DNA of 64,000 nucleotides from Sphingomonas sp. (GTDB taxonomy: Bacteria > Pseudomonadota > Alphaproteobacteria > Sphingomonadales > Sphingomonadaceae), in assembly GCA_013001055.1 (NCBI GenBank), contig JABDNH010000025.1:1-64000 (forward strand), written 5' to 3'. This document shows, one piece after another, positions 36,168-44,534 of the stretch. Made by a program: the position numbers and the translations under genes. The notes under the pieces are model-generated. The model ran no database searches, was not told where the DNA came from, and was given only the letters and a program-made list of their open reading frames with translations. The first letter of the stretch is position 1, and every line of letters begins with the position of its first letter.

Positions 36168-36488
36168 ATGCGTAGCCTTATGATCCTGACAACGCTTCTA
36201 CTTGCCGCTTGCGGGACCACCGGGCCGCTCAAACCGGCCGAGGGCGCCGACCTGCCGCCAAAGTCGGTGCTGGCTGCGGACACGCCCAAACCCGACGAAC
36301 TGCTAACCCCGCCGCCCTACGCCCGGCCTGAGCGGGTGGACGAGCTGATCCAGCGCTCCGCACCGCGCGCACCCGATCCCTTCGACCTGCCGCCTGCCGA
36401 AGGCGGCGCCGCGCTGACCCCGGCACCCGACTACAATGAAGACGCCGACGATCCGGTCGACATCACCGATCCTGCGGAGCCACGATGA
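36168..36488 (+). CDS. LptM-like small lipoprotein
   Basis: A 106-residue lipoprotein: MRSLMILTTLLLAACGTTGP has the lipobox LAAC and continues GPLKPAEGADLPP, which resembles the CGxxGPLYxP motif of LptM/YifL, a small protein that helps LptD fold. The rest is proline- and acid-rich and probably disordered. It lies divergent from the TlpA gene with 55 bases between and overlaps galU by 4 bases. Assignment to LptM rests only on the short motif. Confidence 0.75.
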   Translation: MRSLMILTTLLLAACGTTGPLKPAEGADLPPKSVLAADTPKPDELLTPPPYARPERVDELIQRSAPRAPDPFDLPPAEGGAALTPAPDYNEDADDPVDITDPAEPR

Positions 36489-37345
36489 AGAAGATCAGAA
36501 AAGCCATCTTTCCGGTCGCCGGGCTGGGCACGCGGCTCTTGCCGGCTACCAAGACCATGCCCAAGGAAATGTTGACGATCGTCGATCGCCCGCTGATCCA
36601 GTATGCGGTCGATGAAGCGCGCGAAGCGGGCGTCGAACAGCTCATCTTCGTCACCGGGCGCGGTAAGGCCAGCCTCGTCGACTATTTCGACATGGCCTAC
36701 GAACTCGAGCGCACGATGGACGACAAGGGCAAGCCGCTGTCCCCGCTCTCGGGCAGCCGGACGCGCTATGGCGAGCTCGTCTCTGTGCGCCAGCAGCAAC
36801 CGCTCGGGCTTGGCCATGCCGTCTGGTGCGCACGCGCCGTGACAGGGGATGAGCCGTTTGCCGTCCTGCTCCCCGATGACCTGATGGTCGGCAAACCCGG
36901 CGCGCTCAAACAGATGGTCGATGCCTACGCGGAACTCGGCGGCAATATCGTTTGCGCGATGGAAGTCGATCAGGAAGACACCGCCAGCTACGGCGTCGTC
37001 GATCCGGGTGAGAAGAAGGGCAACGCCACCGAAGTAAAAGGCATGGTCGAAAAGCCCGATCCTGCCGATGCACCTTCAACGCTCGCGATTGTGGGTCGCT
37101 ATATCCTCCAGCCTGAACTGATGGCCCTGCTTGAAAACCAGGACAGCGGCGCAGGCGGCGAGATCCAGCTTACCGACGCCATGGCCAAGCTCATCGGCCA
37201 GCAGCCATTCCACGCGCTGAAAGTCGATGCCGTGCGCCATGATTGCGGCAACAAGGCCGGCTTCGCGCTCGCCAACCTCGCGCTCGGCATGGCCGATGCG
37301 GAAATCGCGCCAACGCTCAAGGACTGGCTGGCAAAGAACGCCTAG
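36485..37345 (+). CDS. galU: UTP--glucose-1-phosphate uridylyltransferase
   Basis: A 286-residue nucleotidyltransferase making UDP-glucose for envelope polysaccharides. The signature PVAGLGTRLLPATKTMPKEM, the nucleotide loop LGLGHAVWCA, the metal site LLPDDLMV and the substrate region GGEIQLTDAM are complete. The start overlaps the lipoprotein stop (ATGA); the stop shares CTAG with the convergent HNH gene. Confidence 0.96.
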   Translation: MKKIRKAIFPVAGLGTRLLPATKTMPKEMLTIVDRPLIQYAVDEAREAGVEQLIFVTGRGKASLVDYFDMAYELERTMDDKGKPLSPLSGSRTRYGELVSVRQQQPLGLGHAVWCARAVTGDEPFAVLLPDDLMVGKPGALKQMVDAYAELGGNIVCAMEVDQEDTASYGVVDPGEKKGNATEVKGMVEKPDPADAPSTLAIVGRYILQPELMALLENQDSGAGGEIQLTDAMAKLIGQQPFHALKVDAVRHDCGNKAGFALANLALGMADAEIAPTLKDWLAKNA

Positions 37346-37944
37346 GCTTCCAGTTCGACATCCCAGTAGAGATAGTCGTGCCAACTTTCATGAAGATGGT
37401 TCGGCGGGAAACCGCGGCCATGATCGAGTAGCTGCCAACTGGTTGGGCGGATCGGATCGCCGCCAAGGATCGGCATGTGCGCTTCCTTGGGTGTGCGCCC
37501 GCCTTTCTTGAGATTGCACGGTGCGCAGGCGGTCGCGACATTTTCCCAGCTCGTACGCCCGCCGTGGCGGCGTGGAATGACATGGTCGAAGGTCAATTCA
37601 TTGCCGTTACCGCAATAGACGCAGGCGAACTTGTCACGCAGGAACAGGTTGAACCGCGTGAAGGCCGGGTATTCGTTCGGTTTTACATATTGGCGCAGCG
37701 CAATGACGCTCGGCAATTGCAGTGTCGCCGAGGGGCTATGCACTTCGCGATCGTAATGCGCGACGATATCGACGCGTTCCAGGAACATCGCCTTTACCGC
37801 GGTTTGCCATGGCCACAGGCTAAGCGGGTAATAAGACAGAGGCGTGTAGTCGGCGTTTAGGACAAGCGCAGGGCAATTTTCCGGGTGTCTCAAGCGGTCG
37901 GCGTGGGTCACGGCACAAAAGCTCCCTAGCGGTTGTCCATCCAT
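37342..37944 (-). CDS. HNH endonuclease family protein
   Basis: A 200-residue protein with a complete HNH/zinc module: CVYCGN, TFDHVIPRRHGGRTSWEN and CAPCNLKKGG. The front part (PALVLNADYTPLSYYPLSLW) matches the widespread stand-alone HNH proteins of alphaproteobacterial chromosomes, which are not part of introns or phages. Target and role are unknown. Start at the ATG at 37944 is uncertain: a GTG 36 bases inside (at VTHADRL) is possible. Shares its stop tetranucleotide with galU. Confidence 0.88.
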   Translation of the reverse strand: MDGQPLGSFCAVTHADRLRHPENCPALVLNADYTPLSYYPLSLWPWQTAVKAMFLERVDIVAHYDREVHSPSATLQLPSVIALRQYVKPNEYPAFTRFNLFLRDKFACVYCGNGNELTFDHVIPRRHGGRTSWENVATACAPCNLKKGGRTPKEAHMPILGGDPIRPTSWQLLDHGRGFPPNHLHESWHDYLYWDVELEA

Positions 37945-38113
37945 TGGACCCGACCAGGACCCCCCGGCGCTTCACACCCACCATCGGGAGACCGCCGGCC
38001 AAGGCCCGTCTTTCCGTTGTGTCACCGCTCAATGCCAGCAGTCGGTGACAGTCGTAAGACACCATGACGTGAATCCTTGCGTCAAGAGTCCCTTTTGCAA
38101 CACTGTGTGCGTC
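37945..38113. other. Intergenic region between the HNH gene and gluQ
   Basis: About 170 bases that must hold the divergent promoters of the two flanking genes. I see no convincing -35/-10 pair, no hairpin terminator and no RNA gene. Confidence 0.3.
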
Positions 38114-38956
38114 ATGATCGTCACGCGTTTTGCACCTTCGCCCTCGGGCCGCTTGCATCTGGGCCACGCTTATTCCGCCGTCATGGCGCGGCAGGCGGGC
38201 GATAAAATGCGCCTGAGGATCGACGATCTGGATCCCGGCCGCAGCCGCGAGGACTTCATCCAGCCGATCTTCGACGACCTGGCATGGCTCGGCATTGCGC
38301 ATGAGGGAGAAGTGCTGCGCGAAAGCCAGCGGCTGGGCCGCTATGATGACGCGCTGGAGGACTTGAATGCACGCGGCCTCGTCTATCCCTGCTTTTGCAC
38401 GCGCAGCGATATCCAGCAGGCGCTTACCGCCCCGCACGGCGATCCGGGGGCACACTATCCCGGCACCTGCCGCGGCCTGCCGGATGATCCAGATCGCCGC
38501 GCATGCACGCCGCATAGCTGGCGTCTCGATGCCGCCAAGGCGCTCGAGGAAGCGGGCGGACTGCCACAATGGACCGAACATGACGGCACTCGCTTCACCG
38601 CTACGCATGGTGACCTCGGAGACGCGATTCTCGCTCGCAAGGATGCGCCCTCCTCTTACCACCTAGCCTGCGTGCTGGACGATGCCGATAGCGGTGTCAC
38701 CATGGTCGTGCGCGGCGCTGATTTACGGCAATCCACGCCGATCCAGCGCCTGTTGCAGATGCTGCTCGGCCTGCCCGAACCGCGCTATCTGCACCACCGC
38801 CTCGTCACCTTCGATGACGGCCGGCGCCTTGCCAAACGCGACAAGGCGCCGACACTGCAAGCCATGCGCGACAACGGTGTGGATGGAGTGACCTTGGCCA
38901 AGCGCCTGGCAGACCAAAGTCCGCCCTTGGGATTCAGGCTGATCGAGCCTACATAA
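38114..38956 (+). CDS. gluQ: Glutamyl-Q tRNA(Asp) synthetase
   Basis: A 280-residue relative of GluRS without anticodon-binding domain; it attaches glutamate to queuosine at position 34 of tRNA-Asp. The class I HIGH-type motif is RFAPSPSGRLHLGHAYSA, the zinc site is CFCTRSD...HYPGTC and the KMSKS-type loop is RRLAKRDKAP. The start ATGATCGTC at 38114 gives the usual N-terminus MIVTRFAPSPSG; the longer reading frame upstream has no support. Confidence 0.94.
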   Translation: MIVTRFAPSPSGRLHLGHAYSAVMARQAGDKMRLRIDDLDPGRSREDFIQPIFDDLAWLGIAHEGEVLRESQRLGRYDDALEDLNARGLVYPCFCTRSDIQQALTAPHGDPGAHYPGTCRGLPDDPDRRACTPHSWRLDAAKALEEAGGLPQWTEHDGTRFTATHGDLGDAILARKDAPSSYHLACVLDDADSGVTMVVRGADLRQSTPIQRLLQMLLGLPEPRYLHHRLVTFDDGRRLAKRDKAPTLQAMRDNGVDGVTLAKRLADQSPPLGFRLIEPT

Positions 38957-38961
38957 GCGTC

Positions 38962-39165
38962 ATGACCTGGTTTCTCGCAATCCTCCTCATCGTGGCAATG
39001 GCCGCGACCGCCTATGTCCTGATCCGCGGTGTGATCGCCATGGCCTCGGGCAAGGAAGTCGACCAGCAGCGCCAACAGGACTACATGCGCAAGCGCGTGT
39101 TCTTCCAGGGCATTGCGATCGTCATCATTGTCCTCTTGCTGATCCTGGCCGGTCAGGCAGCCTGA
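38962..39165 (+). CDS. HIG1-domain-like small membrane protein (67 aa)
   Basis: Two transmembrane helices (about residues 4-28 and 46-64) joined by a charged loop, SGKEVDQQRQQDYMRKRVFF, in which the Q-x-x-x-Y-x-R-x-x-F pattern matches the HIG1 domain. Mitochondrial HIG1 proteins tune cytochrome oxidase; the bacterial role is unclear. It starts 5 bases after gluQ and ends 4 bases before the adenosyltransferase gene. Confidence 0.85.
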   Translation: MTWFLAILLIVAMAATAYVLIRGVIAMASGKEVDQQRQQDYMRKRVFFQGIAIVIIVLLLILAGQAA

Positions 39166-39169
39166 CCCC

Positions 39170-39727
39170 TTGGTCAAGCTCAACAAGATTTACACGCGCA
39201 CAGGCGATGACGGCACATCCGGCCTCGTCGATGGCAGCCGCGTCGCCAAATATTCGCCGCGCATGGCGGCGATCGGCGATGTCGATGAAGCCAACAGCGC
39301 CATCGGTGTCGTGTTGTCGCACATGACCGCAGGCGACCATTTCGACGCCCTGCGCCGGATTCAGAACGAATTGTTCGATCTCGGCGCCGATCTCGCCACA
39401 CCCGGCGAAATGGAGGGCGCGCTCCGCATCCTCGATAGCCAGGTCGAACGGCTGGAAGCGGAAATCGACGCCATTACGGCGCAGCTCGACCCGCTCCAGA
39501 GCTTTATCCTCCCCGGAGGCGATTTGGCTGCCGCAAGCCTGTATCTGGCGCGCGCCGTCGTGCGCCGCGCCGAACGCTCCGCAACCCAGCTGGCAGCCGA
39601 GGTGAAAATCAATCGGGCCGCTCTGGCTTACATCAACCGGCTGTCCGATCATCTCTTCGTGACGGCCCGCGCGCTCGCCGCCAAAGGTGAGGGCGATATT
39701 CTGTGGCAACCGGGCGCCACCCGCTGA
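39170..39727 (+). CDS. Cob(I)alamin adenosyltransferase, PduO/MMAB type
   Basis: A 185-residue enzyme that makes adenosylcobalamin from ATP and cob(I)alamin. The ATP-binding N-terminus KIYTRTGDDGTSGLVDGSRV and the conserved FILPGGDLAAASLYLARAVV and RRAERSA segments are intact. The start is a TTG at 39170, with no other start codon near; the protein then begins MVKLNKIYTRTGD as in relatives. The frame is tightly spaced after the HIG1-like gene. Confidence 0.93.
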   Translation: MVKLNKIYTRTGDDGTSGLVDGSRVAKYSPRMAAIGDVDEANSAIGVVLSHMTAGDHFDALRRIQNELFDLGADLATPGEMEGALRILDSQVERLEAEIDAITAQLDPLQSFILPGGDLAAASLYLARAVVRRAERSATQLAAEVKINRAALAYINRLSDHLFVTARALAAKGEGDILWQPGATR

Positions 39728-39792
39728 CATAGAAACGAAAGTGGAACAAACTTGCCCTAACCTCGCTTTTGGCATTGGAAGGGAGAGCCATT

Positions 39793-41034
39793 GTGGCGCG
39801 TGCAGATGAACAGCCAAAGCCCGATCTGAGGGCGAGATACGAGGCGACGCGCAGCCTGACGCTCGACCTGGCAGCCCCGCTGAGTGATGCCGATGCCACC
39901 ATTCAGCCCCACGAAGACGCCAGCCCGTCCAAATGGCACATGGCGCATACAAGCTGGTTTTTCGAAACTTTCATCCTGCGTGATCATGTCGAGGGCTACA
40001 CGCTCTATGACGAGCGCTGGCCGTTTCTTTTCAACAGCTATTACGAGGGTGAAGGCGAGCGCCACGCCCGCCCGCGCCGCGGTCTGATCAGCCGTCCCAG
40101 CATTGATGAAATTCGCACCTACCGCGCGCATGTCGATGCAGCGCTGATCCGTGCCCTGCCAGACCTTTCGAACGAGGTGAGAAAACTGGTCGAACTAGGT
40201 ATCCACCACGAACAGCAGCATCAGGAACTGTTTCTCACCGATATTCTCGCCACGCTCGACGCCAATCCGCTCGAACCGGCCTATATGCTCGGACCGCCCG
40301 TCGCCGATGCCAAGGAAACGCCCATGGGGTGGAGCCGCCACGAAGGCGGTCGTGTCGCCATCGGTCATGATGGCAGTGACTTCAGCTTCGACAGCGAGCG
40401 TCCCCGCCATGAGGTGCTGCTACAGCCCTTCGAACTCGCCGACCGGCTCGTCACGCAGGGCGACTGGGCCGATTTCATGCGCGATGGCGGCTATTCCACG
40501 CCGTCGCTCTGGCTGTCGGACGGCTGGACGTGGCTGAAGGAAAACAACATCGACGCCCCGCTCTACTGGCGCCGTGACCAGGATGGGTGGAGCCGTTTTA
40601 CCCTGTCGGGTCGCCGCCCGATCGAAGCGGCGCTCCCCGTCACCCATGTGAGCTATTACGAGGCCGAAGCTTTTGCCACCTGGGCCGGGGCGCGCCTCCC
40701 GACCGAGGCGGAATGGGAAATCGTCGGCGCCGATCACGATCCAGCGGATGGTAACCAATTGACCAGCGCCGCCGCGGTGATGCCGGTGGGCTCGGACAGC
40801 CTGTTCGGCGATTGCTGGCAATGGACCGGCAGCGCCTATTCGCCTTATCCCGGTTTTGCGCCCGAAGCGGGTACGATCGGCGAGTATAACGGCAAGTTCA
40901 TGTGCGGGCAGTTCGTCCTGAAAGGCGCGTCATGTGCCACCCCGCGCGGACATTCGCGTGCGAGCTATCGCAATTTTTTCTATCCCGCCCAACGCTGGCA
41001 GTTCACCGGAGTGCGTCTTGCCCGAAATGTCTGA
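39793..41034 (+). CDS. egtB: Ergothioneine biosynthesis sulfoxide synthase EgtB
   Basis: A 413-residue non-haem iron enzyme that joins a thiol (gamma-glutamylcysteine or cysteine) to trimethylhistidine, forming the C-S bond of ergothioneine. The N-terminal DinB-like domain carries the iron ligands (MAHTSWFFETF, then HHEQQHQELFLTDI), and the C-terminal FGE-sulfatase domain follows (GGRVAIGHDG, ARLPTEAEWE, CWQWTGSAYSPYPGF). The GTG at 39793 has AAGGGAG 7 bases upstream and is preferred to the TTG 24 bases before it. It overlaps egtD by 8 bases. Confidence 0.94.
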   Translation: MARADEQPKPDLRARYEATRSLTLDLAAPLSDADATIQPHEDASPSKWHMAHTSWFFETFILRDHVEGYTLYDERWPFLFNSYYEGEGERHARPRRGLISRPSIDEIRTYRAHVDAALIRALPDLSNEVRKLVELGIHHEQQHQELFLTDILATLDANPLEPAYMLGPPVADAKETPMGWSRHEGGRVAIGHDGSDFSFDSERPRHEVLLQPFELADRLVTQGDWADFMRDGGYSTPSLWLSDGWTWLKENNIDAPLYWRRDQDGWSRFTLSGRRPIEAALPVTHVSYYEAEAFATWAGARLPTEAEWEIVGADHDPADGNQLTSAAAVMPVGSDSLFGDCWQWTGSAYSPYPGFAPEAGTIGEYNGKFMCGQFVLKGASCATPRGHSRASYRNFFYPAQRWQFTGVRLARNV

Positions 41035-41986
41035 TGCGGCAAATGTCGCTGATCCCGCCTTCCGCAACGATGTTATCCGCGGCCTGCAGCAAGCCCAGCC
41101 TTCAATCCCGGCGCGCTGGTTGTACGATCATCGCGGGAGCGAATTGTTCGATGCGATCACGAAGCTTGACGAATATTATCCCACCCGCACCGAAACCGCG
41201 ATCATGCGCGATAATGCCGGGGCGATTGCTGCGGCTGCGGGCACCGGCGGTGCGCTGATCGAATTTGGCGCGGGGAGCGCCACCAAGACGCCGCTGATGA
41301 TCGATGCGCTAGAGCCCGACCATTATGTCCCGATCGACATTTCGGGTGACTATCTGCGCGCGAGTGTGGCCAAGTTGGCCGAAGACTACCCCGATCTTGC
41401 CGTCGATCCGGTCGAAGCCGATTTTACCAGGTCCTTCGACCTGCCCGACGAGATCCGGGGCCTGCATCGCGTCGGCTTCTTTCCGGGCTCCACCATCGGC
41501 AATTTCGTGCCGCGTAGCGCTGCTGATCTCCTGCGCACCTTCCGCGATATCTTGCACGATGGCTCGAGCCTTCTCATCGGGATGGACAGGTTGAAAGACC
41601 TCGACCGCCTGCGCGCCGCTTATGACGACACCGAGGGTGTCACTGCGCAGTTCAACCTCAATCTGCTTCACCGCATCAATTGTGAACTGGATGCCGACAT
41701 CCCCGTCGACCTGTTCCGCCACGACGCGCGCTGGAACGAGATGCTGGGGCGCATCGAAATGCACCTTGTTGCCACCACCTTCATGTCCTTTGCTATCGAC
41801 GGCACCCGTTTCACTTTCGACGAGGGTGACTCGATCCACACCGAAAACAGCCACAAGTACGGCAAACGTGCGGCGCGCACGCTTCTGCTGGCGGGCGGCT
41901 GGACCCCGGTCGCGGAATGGACTGATGACGCGGACGATTTCGCCTTCATCCTCGCCGAAGCGCAGCCCAACCGTTTCGCTCCCTGA
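41027..41986 (+). CDS. egtD: L-histidine N-alpha-methyltransferase EgtD
   Basis: A 319-residue SAM-dependent enzyme that trimethylates histidine to hercynine, the first step of ergothioneine synthesis. Recognisable parts: WLYDHRGSELFDAITKLDEY, the SAM site LIEFGAGSATKTPLMIDAL, FPGSTIGNF and IHTENSHKYG. With EgtB it makes a minimal two-gene pathway; no EgtA, EgtC or EgtE gene is nearby, so the glutamyl-removal and lyase steps must come from elsewhere. It starts within the end of egtB (8-base overlap). Confidence 0.95.
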   Translation: MSDAANVADPAFRNDVIRGLQQAQPSIPARWLYDHRGSELFDAITKLDEYYPTRTETAIMRDNAGAIAAAAGTGGALIEFGAGSATKTPLMIDALEPDHYVPIDISGDYLRASVAKLAEDYPDLAVDPVEADFTRSFDLPDEIRGLHRVGFFPGSTIGNFVPRSAADLLRTFRDILHDGSSLLIGMDRLKDLDRLRAAYDDTEGVTAQFNLNLLHRINCELDADIPVDLFRHDARWNEMLGRIEMHLVATTFMSFAIDGTRFTFDEGDSIHTENSHKYGKRAARTLLLAGGWTPVAEWTDDADDFAFILAEAQPNRFAP

Positions 41987-42053
41987 CAGCGTGCGCGCGT
42001 GCGCCCGCAGAAGCATCGTTGCCCCCCTCGCCCGCCGCCGCTAGGAGAGGCGC

Positions 42054-42359
42054 ATGACTGCTGCCTTTTTCGACATCCTTTTCCTGCTGCTGAACGTATT
42101 GTTCTACATCATCATCGCGCAGGTCATCCTGAGCTGGCTCTTCGTCTTCGGCGTGATCAACCCGAGCTCGGGCTTCGTGCGCGGGCTGGTCGATGCGCTC
42201 GACCGGATTACCGGGCCATTGTACCGACCGATCAGAAAGGTCATGCCCGATTTCGGCGGGATCGACCTGTCGCCCATGGTGCTGATCATCCTCATCATGA
42301 TCCTGCAACGCGTCCTCGCGGGCGTGGCGATGGAACTGGGGCCGACCGTGTTCTCATGA
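42054..42359 (+). CDS. YggT family membrane protein
   Basis: A 101-residue protein of the YGGT family with two membrane segments (about residues 8-30, [20 protein letters not shown], and 72-90) around the conserved loop [20 protein letters not shown] and DLSPMV. The family is linked to osmotic tolerance and division-site assembly in some bacteria. AGGAGAGGCGC precedes the ATG. It overlaps folD by 4 bases. Confidence 0.92.
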   Translation: MTAAFFDILFLLLNVLFYIIIAQVILSWLFVFGVINPSSGFVRGLVDALDRITGPLYRPIRKVMPDFGGIDLSPMVLIILIMILQRVLAGVAMELGPTVFS

Positions 42360-43243
42360 CCAAGCGCATCGACGGCAAGGCTGCCGCCCTCGACGTTCGC
42401 CAACAGGTCGCCAAGGGCGTCGAAGCCTTTCGCAAGCAAACCGGCCGCGCTCCCGGTCTGGCCGTTGTGCTGGTCGGCGATGATCCCGCAAGCACCGTCT
42501 ATGTCGGCTCCAAGGGCAAAGCGACCCTCGAAGCCGGCATGGAAAGCTTCACCCACCGCCTGCCGGCCGACACGACACAAGACGAATTGCTCAGCCTGGT
42601 CGAGCGACTGAATGACGACTCCAAGGTCGACGGCATCCTCGTCCAGCTTCCGCTCCCCGACCAGATCGATGCCGATGCCGTGCTCGACGCGATCGACCCT
42701 GCCAAGGATGTCGACGGCTTTCATATCCTCAACGCGGGCAAGCTTGCCGTAGGCCAGCAAGCGCTGGTGCCGTGCACGCCTTATGGCTGCCTCCATTTGC
42801 TCAAGCATGAGCATGACGACCTGTCGGGCAAGCACGCGCTGGTGATCGGCCGTTCCAACATCGTCGGCAAGCCGATGGCGCAGCTGCTGCTGGGCGAAAA
42901 CGCCACCGTCACCATCGCGCACAGCCGCACCAGGGACCTGCAGGCTCTGGCCCGCGAAGCCGATATCGTCGTCGCCGCGGTGGGCCGCGCCGAGATGGTC
43001 AAGGGCGACTGGATCAAGCCTGGCGCCACCGTCATCGACGTCGGCATCAACCGCCTGCCACCCGAAGAAGGCAAATCGAAGGGCAAGCTGGTCGGCGATG
43101 TCGCTTACGATGAAGCCGCCGAAAACGCCGGCGCAATCACCCCCGTCCCCGGCGGCGTCGGCCCCATGACCATCGCCATGCTGCTACGCAACACCCTCGT
43201 CGCCGCGCACCAACGCGAAGAGCTAGAGGCACCCGCGATATGA
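42356..43243 (+). CDS. folD: Methylenetetrahydrofolate dehydrogenase / cyclohydrolase
   Basis: A 295-residue bifunctional enzyme that interconverts methylene- and formyl-tetrahydrofolate with NADP. Conserved: [17 protein letters not shown] (catalytic lysine), [27 protein letters not shown], the NADP site [13 protein letters not shown] and [16 protein letters not shown]. The ATG at 42356 overlaps the yggT stop; a longer upstream frame is antisense-free noise overlapping yggT. It ends overlapping the next gene by 4 bases. Confidence 0.97.
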   Translation: MTKRIDGKAAALDVRQQVAKGVEAFRKQTGRAPGLAVVLVGDDPASTVYVGSKGKATLEAGMESFTHRLPADTTQDELLSLVERLNDDSKVDGILVQLPLPDQIDADAVLDAIDPAKDVDGFHILNAGKLAVGQQALVPCTPYGCLHLLKHEHDDLSGKHALVIGRSNIVGKPMAQLLLGENATVTIAHSRTRDLQALAREADIVVAAVGRAEMVKGDWIKPGATVIDVGINRLPPEEGKSKGKLVGDVAYDEAAENAGAITPVPGGVGPMTIAMLLRNTLVAAHQREELEAPAI

Positions 43244-43896
43244 TCCTTGCTGCGCTTCTTTTGCAGGCAGTCGAGCCAGTGATTCCGATGCCTCCGACCG
43301 ACCCCGTCGCCATTGAACGGACATTTGCCAGCGATGCCCAGCGGCTGGGCCAATGGACTGCTTTCGCGAAATGGGCGCACGACGATGCCATTATTGTCGG
43401 GCGAAGCGTGATCAACGCGAAAACGTTCGCCGAGGCACAAGACAATCCGCCGCAAGCGATACGCTGGTGGCCGGTCGAGAGCTTTCGCAGCTGCGACGGG
43501 CGTACCGCCTTTAATGTTGGCGGCTGGGAAGACCCGGTGTCCGGAGAAAAGGGCCGTTTCCACACAGTTTGGGTGCATGGCGAAGACGGGTGGCGGTACA
43601 TCGTTGATATCGGCAGCCGTGGACAGGAGGCGATGGCCGACACTGGTGGCGTCGAAATACGCCGCGCAAGTTGTCTCAACGAACCAGAAGCGCGAAAGCC
43701 TGCAGAAATGCTTGCCCGGCGAGAGAGCAGCGATCCGCCTCGCTCTGGAAGCTCAATCGACGGGACGCTCATGTACCGTTGGCATCTGGGTGATGACGGC
43801 AGCAAGTCGGTGACCCTCAATCTTTGGGATGGATATCACCCGCGCCAAATTTATCGATTCGATATGCCACCACCCGCGCCTGAGCCTGCCCAATGA
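43240..43896 (+). CDS. Hypothetical secreted protein between folD and marC
   Basis: A 218-residue protein with a short hydrophobic leader ([19 protein letters not shown]). The body begins with [20 protein letters not shown], a pattern often seen in SnoaL/NTF2-like folds, and contains [20 protein letters not shown]. The tail is proline-rich ([10 protein letters not shown]). It overlaps both neighbours by 4 bases, so it belongs to the folD operon. Function unknown; the NTF2-like idea is weak. Confidence 0.78.
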   Translation: MILAALLLQAVEPVIPMPPTDPVAIERTFASDAQRLGQWTAFAKWAHDDAIIVGRSVINAKTFAEAQDNPPQAIRWWPVESFRSCDGRTAFNVGGWEDPVSGEKGRFHTVWVHGEDGWRYIVDIGSRGQEAMADTGGVEIRRASCLNEPEARKPAEMLARRESSDPPRSGSSIDGTLMYRWHLGDDGSKSVTLNLWDGYHPRQIYRFDMPPPAPEPAQ

Positions 43897-44534
43897 CCGA
43901 ACTCTTCGTCTCCGCTTTCGTCACCTTCCTCGTGATCGTCGATCCGCCAGGCAATGCGCCGATCTTCGCTTCGCTCACGCGCGACGCGACCGATGGCCAG
44001 CGCCGCCGGATGGCGATCCGCGCCGCAGTGGTCGCATGGTCGATCCTGCTATTCTTCTCTCTCCTCGGCGAGCCACTCCTCGAAGCGCTCGGGATCAGCC
44101 TTGCCGCCTTTCGCATCGCGGGCGGCATCATGCTGTTCATGATCGCACTCGACATGGTCTTTGAAAAGCGCACCGAACGCCGCGAAAATCGCGCCCAGGA
44201 GCTCGAGGGCACGCCCGAGGCCGAGGACGTGTCGATCTTCCCGATGGCGATTCCCTTCATCGCCGGCCCCGGCACCATCGCCGCGATGATGCTGTTCGCG
44301 GGACGCGCGCAGGGCCCGACCGAACTCGGCATCGTGCTCGGCGCCATGACGCTGGTCATCGTCATCACGCTAATCGCTCTGCTTGCCGCCGGACCGCTGA
44401 TGCGCGTCCTCGGTCACAAGATGGAAGCGATGATCACACGCCTGCTGGGCGTCATCCTGGCGGCACTGGCCGCCCAGTTCGTCATCGACGGGCTGGCGAC
44501 GAGTTTTCCCGCGCTCGCACCCGGTACAGTCTGA
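43893..44534 (+). CDS. MarC family integral membrane protein
   Basis: A 213-residue protein with six predicted helices typical of MarC/NAAT: FVTFLVIVDPPGNAPIFASL at the start, then FRIAGGIMLFMIALDM, FPMAIPFIAGPGTIAAMML and MITRLLGVILAALAAQFVID. Transport substrates of the family are unsettled. It starts inside the previous gene's stop and its last 53 bases overlap the end of the convergent membrane protein gene. Confidence 0.92.
   Translation: MTELFVSAFVTFLVIVDPPGNAPIFASLTRDATDGQRRRMAIRAAVVAWSILLFFSLLGEPLLEALGISLAAFRIAGGIMLFMIALDMVFEKRTERRENRAQELEGTPEAEDVSIFPMAIPFIAGPGTIAAMMLFAGRAQGPTELGIVLGAMTLVIVITLIALLAAGPLMRVLGHKMEAMITRLLGVILAALAAQFVIDGLATSFPALAPGTV

Noticed and set aside
37342-37944. 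HNH gene as a sign of an intron or mobile element
   Set aside because: No intron, integrase or terminal repeats around it; stand-alone HNH proteins of this form are ordinary chromosomal genes in alphaproteobacteria.
37945-38113. Possible tRNA or small RNA gene in the gap before gluQ
   Set aside because: No cloverleaf arms, no T-loop or anticodon pattern, and no terminator.
39728-39792. Possible LexA box (GAAC) before egtB
   Set aside because: Only one half-site is present; the second GAAC/GTTC at the expected distance is missing.
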